From NCBI RefSeq assembly GCF_001644015.1, contig NZ_LUUI01000111.1, forward strand, positions 58,714 to 122,713: a stretch of 64,000 nt of DNA, in the 5' to 3' direction. Positions 48,901-56,616 of this stretch are shown here, one piece after another (position 1 is the stretch's first letter; each line of letters opens with the position of its first letter). Both the position numbers and the translations under genes were made by a program. Source of the DNA: Methylomonas lenta (GTDB taxonomy: Bacteria > Pseudomonadota > Gammaproteobacteria > Methylococcales > Methylomonadaceae). The notes beneath the pieces are model-generated. The model searched no databases. It was not told the origin of the DNA and worked only from the letters and a program-made list of their open reading frames with translations.

Positions 48901-50274
48901 AAAACCATTCATCCCGTCGCTCATGCCGGCTATGAACATGGCTTTCTGGATATTTTGGCTGTCAGCTGGTCTGAAGAACCAAGCGGACAAAATCCTGCGG
49001 GTTATGCCATTCGCAGCCGGGAAACCTTCATTGCCAGGGATATCTTCCACAATGACCAAGGCTCGGTAGAGTGGCGCACAGCTGCCATGGAACGTGGTTA
49101 TGTCTCCGTCATTGCCTTACCTTTACTATCGGAAGGTGAGGTTTTCGGCGCAATTGTTATCGATTCGGCTGACGCCGAAGCCTTCGATGAGGCAGAACTG
49201 TTGTTGCTGATAGAGATGGCGGGCGATCTCGCCTTCGGCATTCGCACCCTGCGCAACCGGCTTGAACGCGAACGAGCCGAAGCGGCACTGAAGAAGACAG
49301 AAGAGCGCTACGAAGATCTGTATGAAAAAGCCCCGAATGCCTATGTTTCAGTGTCTCCAGCAGATGGCAGCCTGTTACAGTTCAATCAAGCTTTGTGCGG
49401 TTTACTGGGATACGATCGCCAGACATTGGCTAACAAAAATGTTTTCGATCTGTATGCCGACACCGAGGCCGGCTTGAGCATGGCCAAACAAATTTTTAAG
49501 CGTTTCACGCAAGGCGAAAGTGTGCGCGATATCGAACTGCAGATGCGCCACCGCGACGGCCACCCCATCTGGGTGACCATCAGTGTCGATCCGGTGCTTG
49601 ATGCCTCCGGCAAGGTGATCGAAAGCCGATCCAGCATTATCGATATTTCCACACGCAAGCGAGCCGAGGAAGAAGAACGCCGGGTTACAGAACAATTACA
49701 GCGTTCGTTGATTCAAACCATACGCGCCATTGCCATCACCATCGAAAAGCGCGACCCTTATACGGCCGGCCACCAGGAACGCGTTGCGGAGTTGGCGGTA
49801 CAAATCGGCGCTCGAATGGGCTTGGATCCGTTTCGCCTGGAAGGTTTACGCCTGGGTGCGACCATACACGATATCGGCAAGATAGCCGTGCCATCTGAAA
49901 TTCTCAATCGTCCCGGTAGGCTCGATCTAATCCTGTTCAACGTCATCAAAGCCCATCCAACGGTGGGCTACGACATTATCTGCGGCATAGAATTCCCCTG
50001 GCCACTGGCGAAAATGGTGGTTCAGCACCACGAACGTCTGGATGGTAGCGGTTATCCCTATGGACTTAGGGACGGGGAAATCATGCTCGAATCCCGCATA
50101 TTGGCAGTAGCGGATGTGGTTGAGGCGATGGCTTCGCACCGTCCTTACCGTGCCGCGCTGGGCTATCAGGCGGCCCTGGATGAAATTGAGCGCGGCAAAG
50201 GTACGATTTACGATACCGAGGTTGTGGATTGCTGTCAGGCACTCTTCCTTGAAAATGGCTCTCCGTGGACCTGA
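45994..50274 (+). CDS. PhnD-type sensor / PAS-GAF-PAS-GAF-PAS / HD-GYP phosphodiesterase
   Basis: A 1426-residue inner-membrane protein. The N-terminal ~290 residues are a PhnD-like periplasmic binding domain (RIGVLAKRGEQTSLNRW; FVLTNPELYVEF) after a signal peptide. A membrane helix near 305-328 (YWLSLLLLVLLLLSTAIAYV) leads to cytoplasmic modules: coiled coil, PAS (370-480), PAS-like (485-605), GAF (620-785), PAS (800-910), GAF (930-1090), PAS (1105-1215), then HD-GYP with HDIGK (1292-1296), the later HH and DGSGYP (GYP at 1353-1355), the active cyclic-di-GMP phosphodiesterase type. Start is unclear: the only NTG codon in frame is TTG at 45994, giving a hydrophobic start without basic residues, while the upstream in-frame codons back to 45943 encode RLKIFGYAPFRVG, a better signal-peptide n-region, without a start codon. 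A small frameshift or sequence error between ATG 45974 and 45994 would solve this. Ligand of the PhnD domain unknown. Confidence 0.87.
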   Translation: MFVFLLLAWSLNPVQAENTLVRIGVLAKRGEQTSLNRWQPTADYLSQHVPGYQFSVLPLAFERISQVVAAGEVDFVLTNPELYVEFEMRYGAGRLATLRNLINGSSSSFYGGVIFTRAEREDIRNLTDLKNQRFAAVDANSLGGYLMASREMQSLGIEPSEDTILSFTGTHDAVVLAVLQKQADAGTVRTDTLERMSAEGSIDLTEVKLLNPQHYPNFDLLVSTRLYPEWPFAKLLNTSDSLSHAVVSALMRMPADSPAAKAALIAGWTVPGNYQPVHDLLRELRAGPYADLGKISLAELWRQYSYWLSLLLLVLLLLSTAIAYVLRLNRRLRQTETDLTHARDNLAEKVRERTSDLEQSYRQLERLSQHWNDAFDAISDPIFIHDAQMHILQANPAYCKQAGCNLEQMRGRPYYDFFPRQDGPLAACRDFPEHLYPEGNELQLPNGDIFVSRSFGIRQTDKSLHYAIHILEEVTDVRRAESRRRILSRAVEQAGEGILILEPDRQVMYCNPGLKQLLGCEQDSENCRPKLESVAMRLVAPYFTHQFLQLFDDADRNNSASAEMLLGGTLGAGEPVFITVSVIRNQDSAIDGYVLTVLDLSKVRQAEQALTYRIGLESMLAEVASRLSNANPEDIQAEIDNALCRLAEFAGADRAYLLDYDTADATPYNAYEWCAQGIEFSWKDSSQPAKLDRLPWLRDKLSSGQAISLQSLAELPEQAVAERTAFQTLGICSLLNVSIHFNGVFAGFIGFDNIKHTRNWAEEDVRLLRTAGEIIINSLRRIKVMLKLQRSEASLAAAQHIAHMGNWDWNIVTDELIWSDEIYRIFGLQPQQFDATYQAFLDVVHPDDRAYVISEVNKAIAGETDYVIDHRIVLPEGSVRVVHEVGEVHVGETGQALRMIGSVQDVTELRQAESELKRLNRALRTLSLCNTTLVHAVQEKTLVNDICRILTESGGYRFVWVGYGQNDAQKTIHPVAHAGYEHGFLDILAVSWSEEPSGQNPAGYAIRSRETFIARDIFHNDQGSVEWRTAAMERGYVSVIALPLLSEGEVFGAIVIDSADAEAFDEAELLLLIEMAGDLAFGIRTLRNRLERERAEAALKKTEERYEDLYEKAPNAYVSVSPADGSLLQFNQALCGLLGYDRQTLANKNVFDLYADTEAGLSMAKQIFKRFTQGESVRDIELQMRHRDGHPIWVTISVDPVLDASGKVIESRSSIIDISTRKRAEEEERRVTEQLQRSLIQTIRAIAITIEKRDPYTAGHQERVAELAVQIGARMGLDPFRLEGLRLGATIHDIGKIAVPSEILNRPGRLDLILFNVIKAHPTVGYDIICGIEFPWPLAKMVVQHHERLDGSGYPYGLRDGEIMLESRILAVADVVEAMASHRPYRAALGYQAALDEIERGKGTIYDTEVVDCCQALFLENGSPWT

Positions 50275-51023
50275 CGGGCAAAACAAACATGCGATCGGGC
50301 AAAGTGCTCGCTACGCGCCCTGACTGGCTTTACTGTCGATTGTCGCCAAATAGTCCCTTGTGCCGGCCACGCTCGGGCGAAGGGCAAAGATTAATTTTTG
50401 CCACAGTCGGCACTAGAGAAACCTGTCCATTGGGTAAAAGGTGCTTATCGGAAACCATAGATCATTACGCCGGCATCGAGCATCGCATATTGTTTGGGGA
50501 TAACACAATTCAGCTGTGGCGTTGAAAATCTCTGCATTGCATCGGCAAGTAAGTAAACCGTCTACCCTTAGGAACCTATTTTCTGGAGAGAATTTTTTCT
50601 GCTTTCAATGAACCGTTTGTTAATTTTTTGGGAGGCGGACAGCATAAACATCACTTCCGGCAAGCTATTCGAATCGAATCTTTTTTCGCTGTTATTGTGT
50701 GCGGTAACGTACAGACGAGCTGTGAAGTTACAGCTAGACTACGCCCAAATGCACTATAACCGCAAAGGGTTTCCTGATTAGCAAGCTGTTTCAGCTAAAA
50801 GATAAAACACTGATTCGTGACCATCTTTCCTGTATGGACTGCCGGAATCCAGGCTTCAGGACGGATCGAAGTTTACCATCTATGTCACTTGATTCGGCAA
50901 TTGCTCTGTGCATTGCCCTACCTCCTACGTCCAGGCAGCCGACCCACTTCCAGGCAGGTATGACGGCCATTTTTTATTAATTGAATTCACAGCAATTAAC
51001 CATCACAACAAGAGGTATCTAGT

Positions 51024-51260
51024 ATGAAAACTGATCTAAACACCATAAAGACAAGCCTAAGCGGGTTAGCTTTTGCCGTTACAGCTTTTATCTTGCAAGG
51101 CTGTTCTGGAGTTCCACCCCATGAAGAGATAATTCATAGCACCTATTTAATCAAAGAAGCGCAAGAAGACGGTGCCAGACAACTTGCTCCGTTAGAACTG
51201 AGAAACGCAAGCTTTTTACCACATCTTGCTCCTGATCTCAGGAGCATCCCGGATTGCTAA
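51024..51260 (+). pseudogene. Truncated DUF4398-type lipoprotein gene
   Basis: 78 residues with a lipoprotein signal ending in LQGC (residues 24-27, cysteine near 27) and the start of a DUF4398 domain (STYLIKEAQEDGARQLAPLELRNA). Normal family members continue after LAPLELR(N/M)A with AREKL and run to 110 or more residues; here the frame turns into SFLPHLAPDLRSIPDC and stops, so the 3' half has been lost or shifted. Two hairpins follow at once (51228-51267). A purine-rich AAGAGGT ribosome site sits before the ATG. Expression may persist, but the product would be incomplete. The 749 bases between this gene and the HD-GYP gene (50275-51023) contain no supported gene, only a 6-base dyad AGCTGT/ACAGCT at 50718-50735. 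Confidence 0.6.
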
Positions 51261-51267
51261 ACGGGAT
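51228..51267. terminator. Paired hairpins at the end of the truncated lipoprotein gene
   Basis: GCTCCTGA (51228-51235) pairs with TCAGGAGC (51238-51245), and ATCCCG (51246-51251) pairs with CGGGAT (51262-51267). The first sits inside the coding frame and the second spans its stop codon. This is where the DUF4398 frame departs from its family, so the hairpins may be the ends of a deletion or small inserted sequence rather than a normal terminator. Confidence 0.4.
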
Positions 51268-51367
51268 ATGCACTTATGATACGAATTCGCCTTTTGCAAT
51301 TAGATAGCAATTACGCAAAATCTCTTTTTGGTCCAAACGACACCAAACGACTCCCTGAAGCAAAATC

Positions 51368-52252
51368 TTAAACAAAAGCCTTTTGGATCAATGCCAAAGT
51401 CTGTGCACGAATCTGTTTGGCAACACGCGGATCCAACTGCGCCAGCCAACGCTCTGGAATATTGACCAAGCCATAATGAGCCCCCGCCAACATGCCCGCC
51501 AATGCGCCGGTGGTATCGGCATCGCCGCCCTGATTGATGGTGGCGATAACACAGGATTCAAAACTATCCGTGCTATGGAAATAGTGCAATACCGTTTGCA
51601 CGGTATCCACAATATAACCACTGGCTTTGCCTGAATAAGGTTGAAAGCGGAATTGCTCAAACTGCTCAATCAGCCGATCAGACTCTTCTAGACCAGCGCT
51701 AACATTCTCGCCGTTGATTAGTCGTTGGGTCATGTTTCCCAAGGCCAAAGTGGCCGCATCGGATAACGGGTTATGGTGGGTAATGTGACTTTGCTGTATT
51801 GTCCAGCTGACCAACTCATCCGGTTTGCCGAGCGTAGCCAACACTACGGGTAAATTGCGCATACAAGCGCCATTGCCGGCATCATCCTCGCGCGGCTCAC
51901 CTTGTAATAGGCCAAAATCGCAATAGCGTAAGATACCACGACGGCAGGTGTTGCCAATATCCGGCGGCTCGCTTTCCAGCCAAGCGACAAAATTATCCGC
52001 CACTGCGGTTAAGTTCCAGCCTGAGTTATCAATAATGGCCTGCCCCAGCGCTAAAGCCATTTGCGTATCATCGGTCACCTGGCCGGCTTCCAATCCCAAC
52101 CAGCCGCCCCCTATCATTTCTGTATGTGTGCCGTAACGGCTGTGAATTTGTTTAGGCGTCATAAACTCCACGGTCGCGCCCAGAGCATCGCCGCAGGCAA
52201 ACCCCAAATAAGCACCCAAAGCCCGATCAATGATTTGCGCCTCCACCCTCAT
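51368..52252 (-). CDS. draG: ADP-ribosyl-[dinitrogen reductase] hydrolase
   Basis: 294 residues. DraG removes the ADP-ribose placed on nitrogenase reductase (NifH) and so restores nitrogen fixation when fixed nitrogen runs low. The two-metal site of ADP-ribosylglycohydrolases is visible as VTDDTQMALALG (T60 to T63 region) and INQGGDADTTGALAGMLAGA near 240-260; FACGDALGATVEFM is the start motif. Length matches DraG. It lies 8 bases after draT in the same direction, an operon seen in Rhodospirillum and other diazotrophs. Confidence 0.95.
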   Translation of the reverse strand: MRVEAQIIDRALGAYLGFACGDALGATVEFMTPKQIHSRYGTHTEMIGGGWLGLEAGQVTDDTQMALALGQAIIDNSGWNLTAVADNFVAWLESEPPDIGNTCRRGILRYCDFGLLQGEPREDDAGNGACMRNLPVVLATLGKPDELVSWTIQQSHITHHNPLSDAATLALGNMTQRLINGENVSAGLEESDRLIEQFEQFRFQPYSGKASGYIVDTVQTVLHYFHSTDSFESCVIATINQGGDADTTGALAGMLAGAHYGLVNIPERWLAQLDPRVAKQIRAQTLALIQKAFV

Positions 52253-52260
52253 TGTTGCCT

Positions 52261-53070
52261 TTACCGCCGCACCTTGACTTGATAGTCACCGCCGATCACT
52301 AAATATTCCGCTTCACCGTGCAAGGCATGATGCTGTAGTAATTCATTAAAAAACAGCAACTTCACCATCGGCACCTCCACTTCCAGAATGTAAGCTCCAA
52401 ATTCGCTGGCGATACTACGCCGATCAGTAAATGACACCAGATTATTGAAACGCATGATCATTCCTGCATTATCCAGGCTGGTATTTACCGTAGAGTCGTT
52501 CAGACTATTCACACCGCGATATAAGGTTTTATGCCTCGCCGCCGGCCATTGAAAATGCTCGATCATCCACTGGCAATATTCATACAGCAAATCCAGCTGC
52601 ATAAAAATGCAGTTGTTGTGATAGCGGCTATTCATTTTTTCTTCAAGATAAATGATCCAGTCCTTGTTCATAAAACCGGATAAGGATTGTTTATGAAAAT
52701 TAGGAAACAAACCGAAGCGACTCTCCACCCAGCCCTTCAAAACCGCGCCCTGTGCATTGTTTGAGTCCCGCCCCCAATCCTGAATAAGCTTGAGATAGCT
52801 ATTACGATAACGCCGTCGCCCCTGTTTATCCACACCCAAACGCTGTTCTGTTTCAAAACCAAATACGACGCACATATAGTCCTGAAACACCCGACTACAA
52901 TCTTCTCGGCTTGATTGAAATGCCAATTTCTCGAACAAGCCCGCAGCCGACTCGCGGGTGCCAGCAATACGCAAGATTTGGGGGTTTGCATTAAAGCGAT
53001 GACTGGCTAGACAAGCCGCCGGGATACCAATCAAATTTGTGCTATGGCCATACTCTCTAAGATGTGGCAT
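52261..53070 (-). CDS. draT: NAD+-dinitrogen-reductase ADP-D-ribosyltransferase
   Basis: 269 residues. DraT transfers ADP-ribose from NAD+ to an arginine of NifH when ammonium or darkness/energy loss signals arrive, shutting nitrogenase down. Family stretches include STNLIGIPAACLASHRFNANP near the start, QDYMCVVFGFE, RYRNSYLKLIQDWGRDSNNAQGAVLKGWVESRFGLFP (visible as shorter blocks) and TLYRGVNSL. No sigma-54 promoter with correct GG-N10-GC spacing was found in the 92 bases before it, so the draTG pair may depend on read-through from nifA. Confidence 0.94.
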   Translation of the reverse strand: MPHLREYGHSTNLIGIPAACLASHRFNANPQILRIAGTRESAAGLFEKLAFQSSREDCSRVFQDYMCVVFGFETEQRLGVDKQGRRRYRNSYLKLIQDWGRDSNNAQGAVLKGWVESRFGLFPNFHKQSLSGFMNKDWIIYLEEKMNSRYHNNCIFMQLDLLYEYCQWMIEHFQWPAARHKTLYRGVNSLNDSTVNTSLDNAGMIMRFNNLVSFTDRRSIASEFGAYILEVEVPMVKLLFFNELLQHHALHGEAEYLVIGGDYQVKVRR

Positions 53071-53162
53071 CCCTCAACAAAAACCTCAATTAGAAATCCG
53101 GCACTGTAAGTTATCTGGTCGGATCACATTCGAATAGGCAACACTAATCGTACCAACAGCTG

Positions 53163-54698
53163 TCAAATCTGCTTCACGCTGATATTCAAAGTCTGTATTC
53201 GATAAGCAATCTGCCGCGGTGTCATGTCCAGCAATCTGGCGGCTTTGGCTTGCACCCAGCCGCATTGCTCTAATGCCGCAATGACTTTTTCGCGCTCATC
53301 CAGGTCCTCGTCGTGAAAGTCCGTCATCCGAATAGCTACCGCTGACGGTTGCGTACGGTTTAGACTGATTTCATCTTCCAGACCGGTATTGATAATGACA
53401 TCCCTATCGATGATGCCGTCATAACTCATGATGGCTGCGCGTTCCAGACGATTTTCCAATTCTCGTACGTTACCGGACCAGTTATGTTTCATCAAAATAC
53501 GCAGCGCGCTTTCTTTTAGTTCCAGCGGCCTACCACCTTGCTGCTTGGAAATACGGTTAAGCAGAAATATCGCCAGCTCAGGCACATCTTCAATGCGGTC
53601 ACGTAAGGGTGGCATCGTGATAGGCATAACGTTAAGGCGGTAATACAAATCTTCACGAAACAAACCATCCGCTACGTCTTTTTCTAAGTTGCGATTGGTG
53701 GCCGCAATAATGCGTACACTGACTTTAAGTGTTCTGCCACCACCGACGCGTTCGAATTCTCCCTCTTGCAATACCCGTAATAATTTGGCCTGAAAGGAGG
53801 CTGAAATTTCGCCGACTTCATCCAGAAACAAGGTGCCGTTGTCAGCCAATTCAAAGCGACCTTTACGCTGACCAATCGCGCCGCTAAAAGCACCTTTTTC
53901 ATGGCCGAATAATTCCGATTCCAATAAGGTGTCGGGTAATGCTGCGCAATTCAGTTTTAGAAACGGACCATTGGCGCAGGCAGAATTAAAATGTATGGCA
54001 TTGGCAACCACTTCTTTACCGGTACCGGATTCGCCGCGGATCAATACCGTGGTATGCCATTTTGCCACTTGGCGAATAATGTCAAACACTTTCAACATCG
54101 GCGCTGAATGACCAATTATATTTTCGAAGCGATAATTTTTAACCAATGTTTGTTTCAAAAAATCACGTTCGTTAAGCAACTCAGACTGTTTGCGCTCCAT
54201 CACGCGTAGGCTGTTGACGCATTGCGCAATCAAGTTGGCAACCATCTCCAAAAACCGAGCACGCTCGCCCAAAAACGTCGCATCGCAAGGTTGCGCAGCA
54301 AGAATACCAACCACTTCGCCTTGCTCAATTGCCAAGGGCGATCCAATGAAAGGCAGCTCTGGTTTATAAACCCCCAGCCGACTCAAAAAGCGCGGCTCAT
54401 CGGCCACACGTTCTACGACGATGGTTGCACCTTCATCAAGAATGACACCCATCAGGCCTTCGCCGGGCTGGTAACGTACCGATCGATCTACATCATCGCC
54501 ATAAACTTCGCAAATGCTCAAGCTATCGTCATCAAGATCGCGTAGTGTGATCATGCCAAAATGCAAGCCGGAACGTTTATGCAAAATTTCCAGGATGCCT
54601 TTTAATTTCATGCGTAAATCATGGGTGCTATTCAGCAACTGACTCACCAGAAACAGAGTATCCAGTTCCGATTCGACCAGTAATAAGCGCTCACTCAT
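53163..54698 (-). CDS. nifA: Nif-specific sigma-54 activator NifA
   Basis: 511 residues from the ATG at 54698. A GAF domain (about 18-170), then an AAA+ domain with Walker A GESGTGKE (222-229) and the sigma-54 contact loop GAFSGA (269-274; the usual form is GAFTGA), Walker B FLDEVGE, and a C-terminal Fis-type helix-turn-helix ending AKAARLLDMTPRQIAYRIQ. No cysteine cluster stands between the AAA+ and DNA-binding parts, as expected for NifA proteins controlled by NifL. The start overlaps the nifL stop in ATGAGTGA (8 bases), so translation is coupled; an upstream ATG at 54776 lies inside nifL and adds non-conserved sequence. Expected to act at the site 56447-56464. Confidence 0.96.
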   Translation of the reverse strand: MSERLLLVESELDTLFLVSQLLNSTHDLRMKLKGILEILHKRSGLHFGMITLRDLDDDSLSICEVYGDDVDRSVRYQPGEGLMGVILDEGATIVVERVADEPRFLSRLGVYKPELPFIGSPLAIEQGEVVGILAAQPCDATFLGERARFLEMVANLIAQCVNSLRVMERKQSELLNERDFLKQTLVKNYRFENIIGHSAPMLKVFDIIRQVAKWHTTVLIRGESGTGKEVVANAIHFNSACANGPFLKLNCAALPDTLLESELFGHEKGAFSGAIGQRKGRFELADNGTLFLDEVGEISASFQAKLLRVLQEGEFERVGGGRTLKVSVRIIAATNRNLEKDVADGLFREDLYYRLNVMPITMPPLRDRIEDVPELAIFLLNRISKQQGGRPLELKESALRILMKHNWSGNVRELENRLERAAIMSYDGIIDRDVIINTGLEDEISLNRTQPSAVAIRMTDFHDEDLDEREKVIAALEQCGWVQAKAARLLDMTPRQIAYRIQTLNISVKQI

Positions 54699-56328
54699 GA
54701 ATAATTGCCCCGGTAGTTTGCAGCTTGCACGGAAAGTGAAGTATAACCCGACAACCCTTCTGGTAATCCGGATCAATTTCGATCATACCACCATGTTGAT
54801 TGAGGATTTCTTTGGCCATCACCAAACCCATACCTGCTTGAACGCCACCGATATTTTGCTGGGTGGTGAAAAAGGGCTCGAACACTTTACTGCGTTGATT
54901 AGCTGGTATACCGGGACCAGTATCGGCAATAGTCACACGCACCCAGTTCTGTTCAATAGCGGTACTGATATTGATTTCGCGCAAACGGCTACTCACCCGG
55001 TTCATGGCGTTCACTGCGTTATCAATCAATTGTTTAAACAACATACGCAATTTGTTTTCAGAAGCCATGATAGATGGCAGTACCGGATTGGGTAGCCAAT
55101 CTACAATTACCCCGTTTGCCAGAAATTTTTGATGCTGCAGCAACATGACCTCGTGCAGCAGTTGATTGAGGTTGACGGGTGTGACAGCGGTTTCCGGAAT
55201 TTCCGGCACACAGCGTTGTAGAGTTGCCAGCGTTTCCACCCCCATGGATTGCACCTGACTCAGCAAGTCTCGTAAAGGCTGATTTTGGGTATCGTTCCGA
55301 TGGGTCATCAGCTGTATCGCCGCCTGAATTTGATTCAAGGGCTGACTGACTTTATGCATGGCTCCCAGCAAAGTTTCCCGAATACCTCGTATATGCTCCT
55401 CTTCTGCCATTAAGCTGCGCAAGGTTTGTAGATGCATTTTCTCCTGCTGGCGGCGTTGCAGGGTTATATCGTTGATAGTCAGCAACAGGTAATCAGTTGA
55501 TTGCTTGGAAAAAAAACTGTCGACACTGGCATCGCCTTCACTAAACCAATTACCTGAACAGGAAAACCATCGAGTACCGCGTTGACCTAAACCTTCAACC
55601 CGGACTTCTTTATTACTAAAACCGCGCGGCTGATCTTCATTTTTTTCCCAGATATTGCCCATATCATGCTGCAAAGCATCCAGGAAAAACAAAGCTGGTT
55701 CCTGAAATCCCAGTTCGCTGATCAGCATTTTGTACATTTGATTATCCAGTACGATCCGGTGAATACTATCCAATACCACCATTGCGACGGGTGAAGCATT
55801 CAGTACAGATTCGATCAGTTGCTTTTGATTCTTAACCTGTTGTTCGGCAAGTTGAGCGTCCGTGATATCGCGGTGCATGCCTATGTAATGACTAATATTG
55901 CCCTGCTCATCCAGCATCGGCGCAATGGTCAGATCGGCCAAATAGCGCTGGCCAAATTTTCGCCGATTAACCAATTGGCCTTGCCAGACTTGCTTACGTG
56001 AAATGGTATGCCAAAGATCGTAATACACCTGCCTGGGAGTGGATTTATCGGATAGCATAGATTCGTTCTCGCCCAGTACATCTTCAGCCTGATAACCCGT
56101 GATGTCGGTAAAGGCCTGATTGACGTACAAAATTTTGGCTTTTTTGTCGGTGATGGAAATAGCAATGGGTGACTGTTCCACCGTGGTGATGAAGGTAGAC
56201 AAAGGCAGAAACTGATATTGGCTAAGGCTTATTGTTTTTAACAAGTCTAGGGTTTCGCTTGGCAACAAAGTATCAACAAGACCATCAATCGGCTGGTTTT
56301 GTAAAAATTTCCGTGTAGTTTTACTCAT
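54691..56328 (-). CDS. nifL: NifA inhibitor NifL (redox and nitrogen sensor)
   Basis: 545 residues, close to Azotobacter NifL (519). PAS1 (about 40-150, with ILYVNQAFTDITGYQAEDVLG) is the FAD-holding redox sensor of the family; PAS2 (about 165-290) relays; a kinase-like H region (GAMHKVSQPLNQIQAAIQLM) and GHKL ATPase domain (DNAVNAM, DTGPGIP, GGVQAGMGLVMAKEIL) complete it. NifL binds NifA and blocks it under oxygen or excess nitrogen. The gene starts at an ATG 28 bases after the predicted start of a sigma-54 promoter (56367-56382) and shares a NifA activator site with rnfA. Operon nifL-nifA. Confidence 0.95.
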   Translation of the reverse strand: MSKTTRKFLQNQPIDGLVDTLLPSETLDLLKTISLSQYQFLPLSTFITTVEQSPIAISITDKKAKILYVNQAFTDITGYQAEDVLGENESMLSDKSTPRQVYYDLWHTISRKQVWQGQLVNRRKFGQRYLADLTIAPMLDEQGNISHYIGMHRDITDAQLAEQQVKNQKQLIESVLNASPVAMVVLDSIHRIVLDNQMYKMLISELGFQEPALFFLDALQHDMGNIWEKNEDQPRGFSNKEVRVEGLGQRGTRWFSCSGNWFSEGDASVDSFFSKQSTDYLLLTINDITLQRRQQEKMHLQTLRSLMAEEEHIRGIRETLLGAMHKVSQPLNQIQAAIQLMTHRNDTQNQPLRDLLSQVQSMGVETLATLQRCVPEIPETAVTPVNLNQLLHEVMLLQHQKFLANGVIVDWLPNPVLPSIMASENKLRMLFKQLIDNAVNAMNRVSSRLREINISTAIEQNWVRVTIADTGPGIPANQRSKVFEPFFTTQQNIGGVQAGMGLVMAKEILNQHGGMIEIDPDYQKGCRVILHFPCKLQTTGAIIHE

Positions 56329-56366
56329 GGGCGCGCTCTACTAATTTTTATGCTTAATTAAATGCA

Positions 56367-56382
56367 TGCAAATTAAACGCCA
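56367..56382 (-). promoter_or_regulatory. Sigma-54 promoter of nifLA
   Basis: On the minus strand 56382-56367 reads TGGCGTTTAATTTGCA, with GG and GC separated by exactly ten bases, the strict -24/-12 rule; six of the seven highest-conserved consensus bases match. The predicted start near 56356 leaves a 28-base leader before nifL. Confidence 0.8.
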
Positions 56383-56446
56383 GAATTGAATCTAGCGGCT
56401 GCATCCACCCCGCTGCAAGGGCGAAGACCTAGTCTGCACTGATTGA

Positions 56447-56464
56447 TTGTCGCATTTACGACAA
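56447..56464. promoter_or_regulatory. NifA upstream activator sequence shared by nifLA and rnfA
   Basis: TTGTCGCATTTACGACAA is a perfect palindrome containing TGT-N10-ACA, the classical NifA binding site. It lies about 100 bases upstream of the nifL transcription start and about 140 bases upstream of the rnfA start. Both distances suit NifA-driven DNA looping. Confidence 0.85.
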
Positions 56465-56570
56465 TTTTTAAGTGTGTATTTTGCTTAGTGTACCTTTTAG
56501 CACAAAACATTTGCACCATAAGCACTGAGCAAATGCACTAAATCTGCAATTTCAACCCTAAAAAAACTAT

Positions 56571-56586
56571 TGGCATAGAAGATGCT
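56571..56586 (+). promoter_or_regulatory. Sigma-54 promoter of the rnf operon
   Basis: TGGCATAGAAGATGCT has GG and GC exactly ten bases apart. The predicted start near 56597 leaves a short leader containing a GGTGAAGG ribosome site before the ATG at 56617. Two GCAC...GCA look-alikes upstream (56500-56550) have wrong spacing or lack the -24 GG. Confidence 0.75.
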
Positions 56587-56616
56587 CAATTGTTTACAAA
56601 CAACTGGGTGAAGGCA

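Noticed and set aside
50265-50525. 86-residue plus-strand frame overlapping the end of the HD-GYP gene
   Set aside because: No recognised family, no ribosome site, starts inside the previous gene and has unnatural composition; likely chance.
56500-56550. Two GCAC...TGCA look-alikes of sigma-54 promoters upstream of rnfA
   Set aside because: GG-to-GC spacing is 12 instead of 10 bases in two of them and the -24 GG is missing in the third; the site at 56571 fits the rule.
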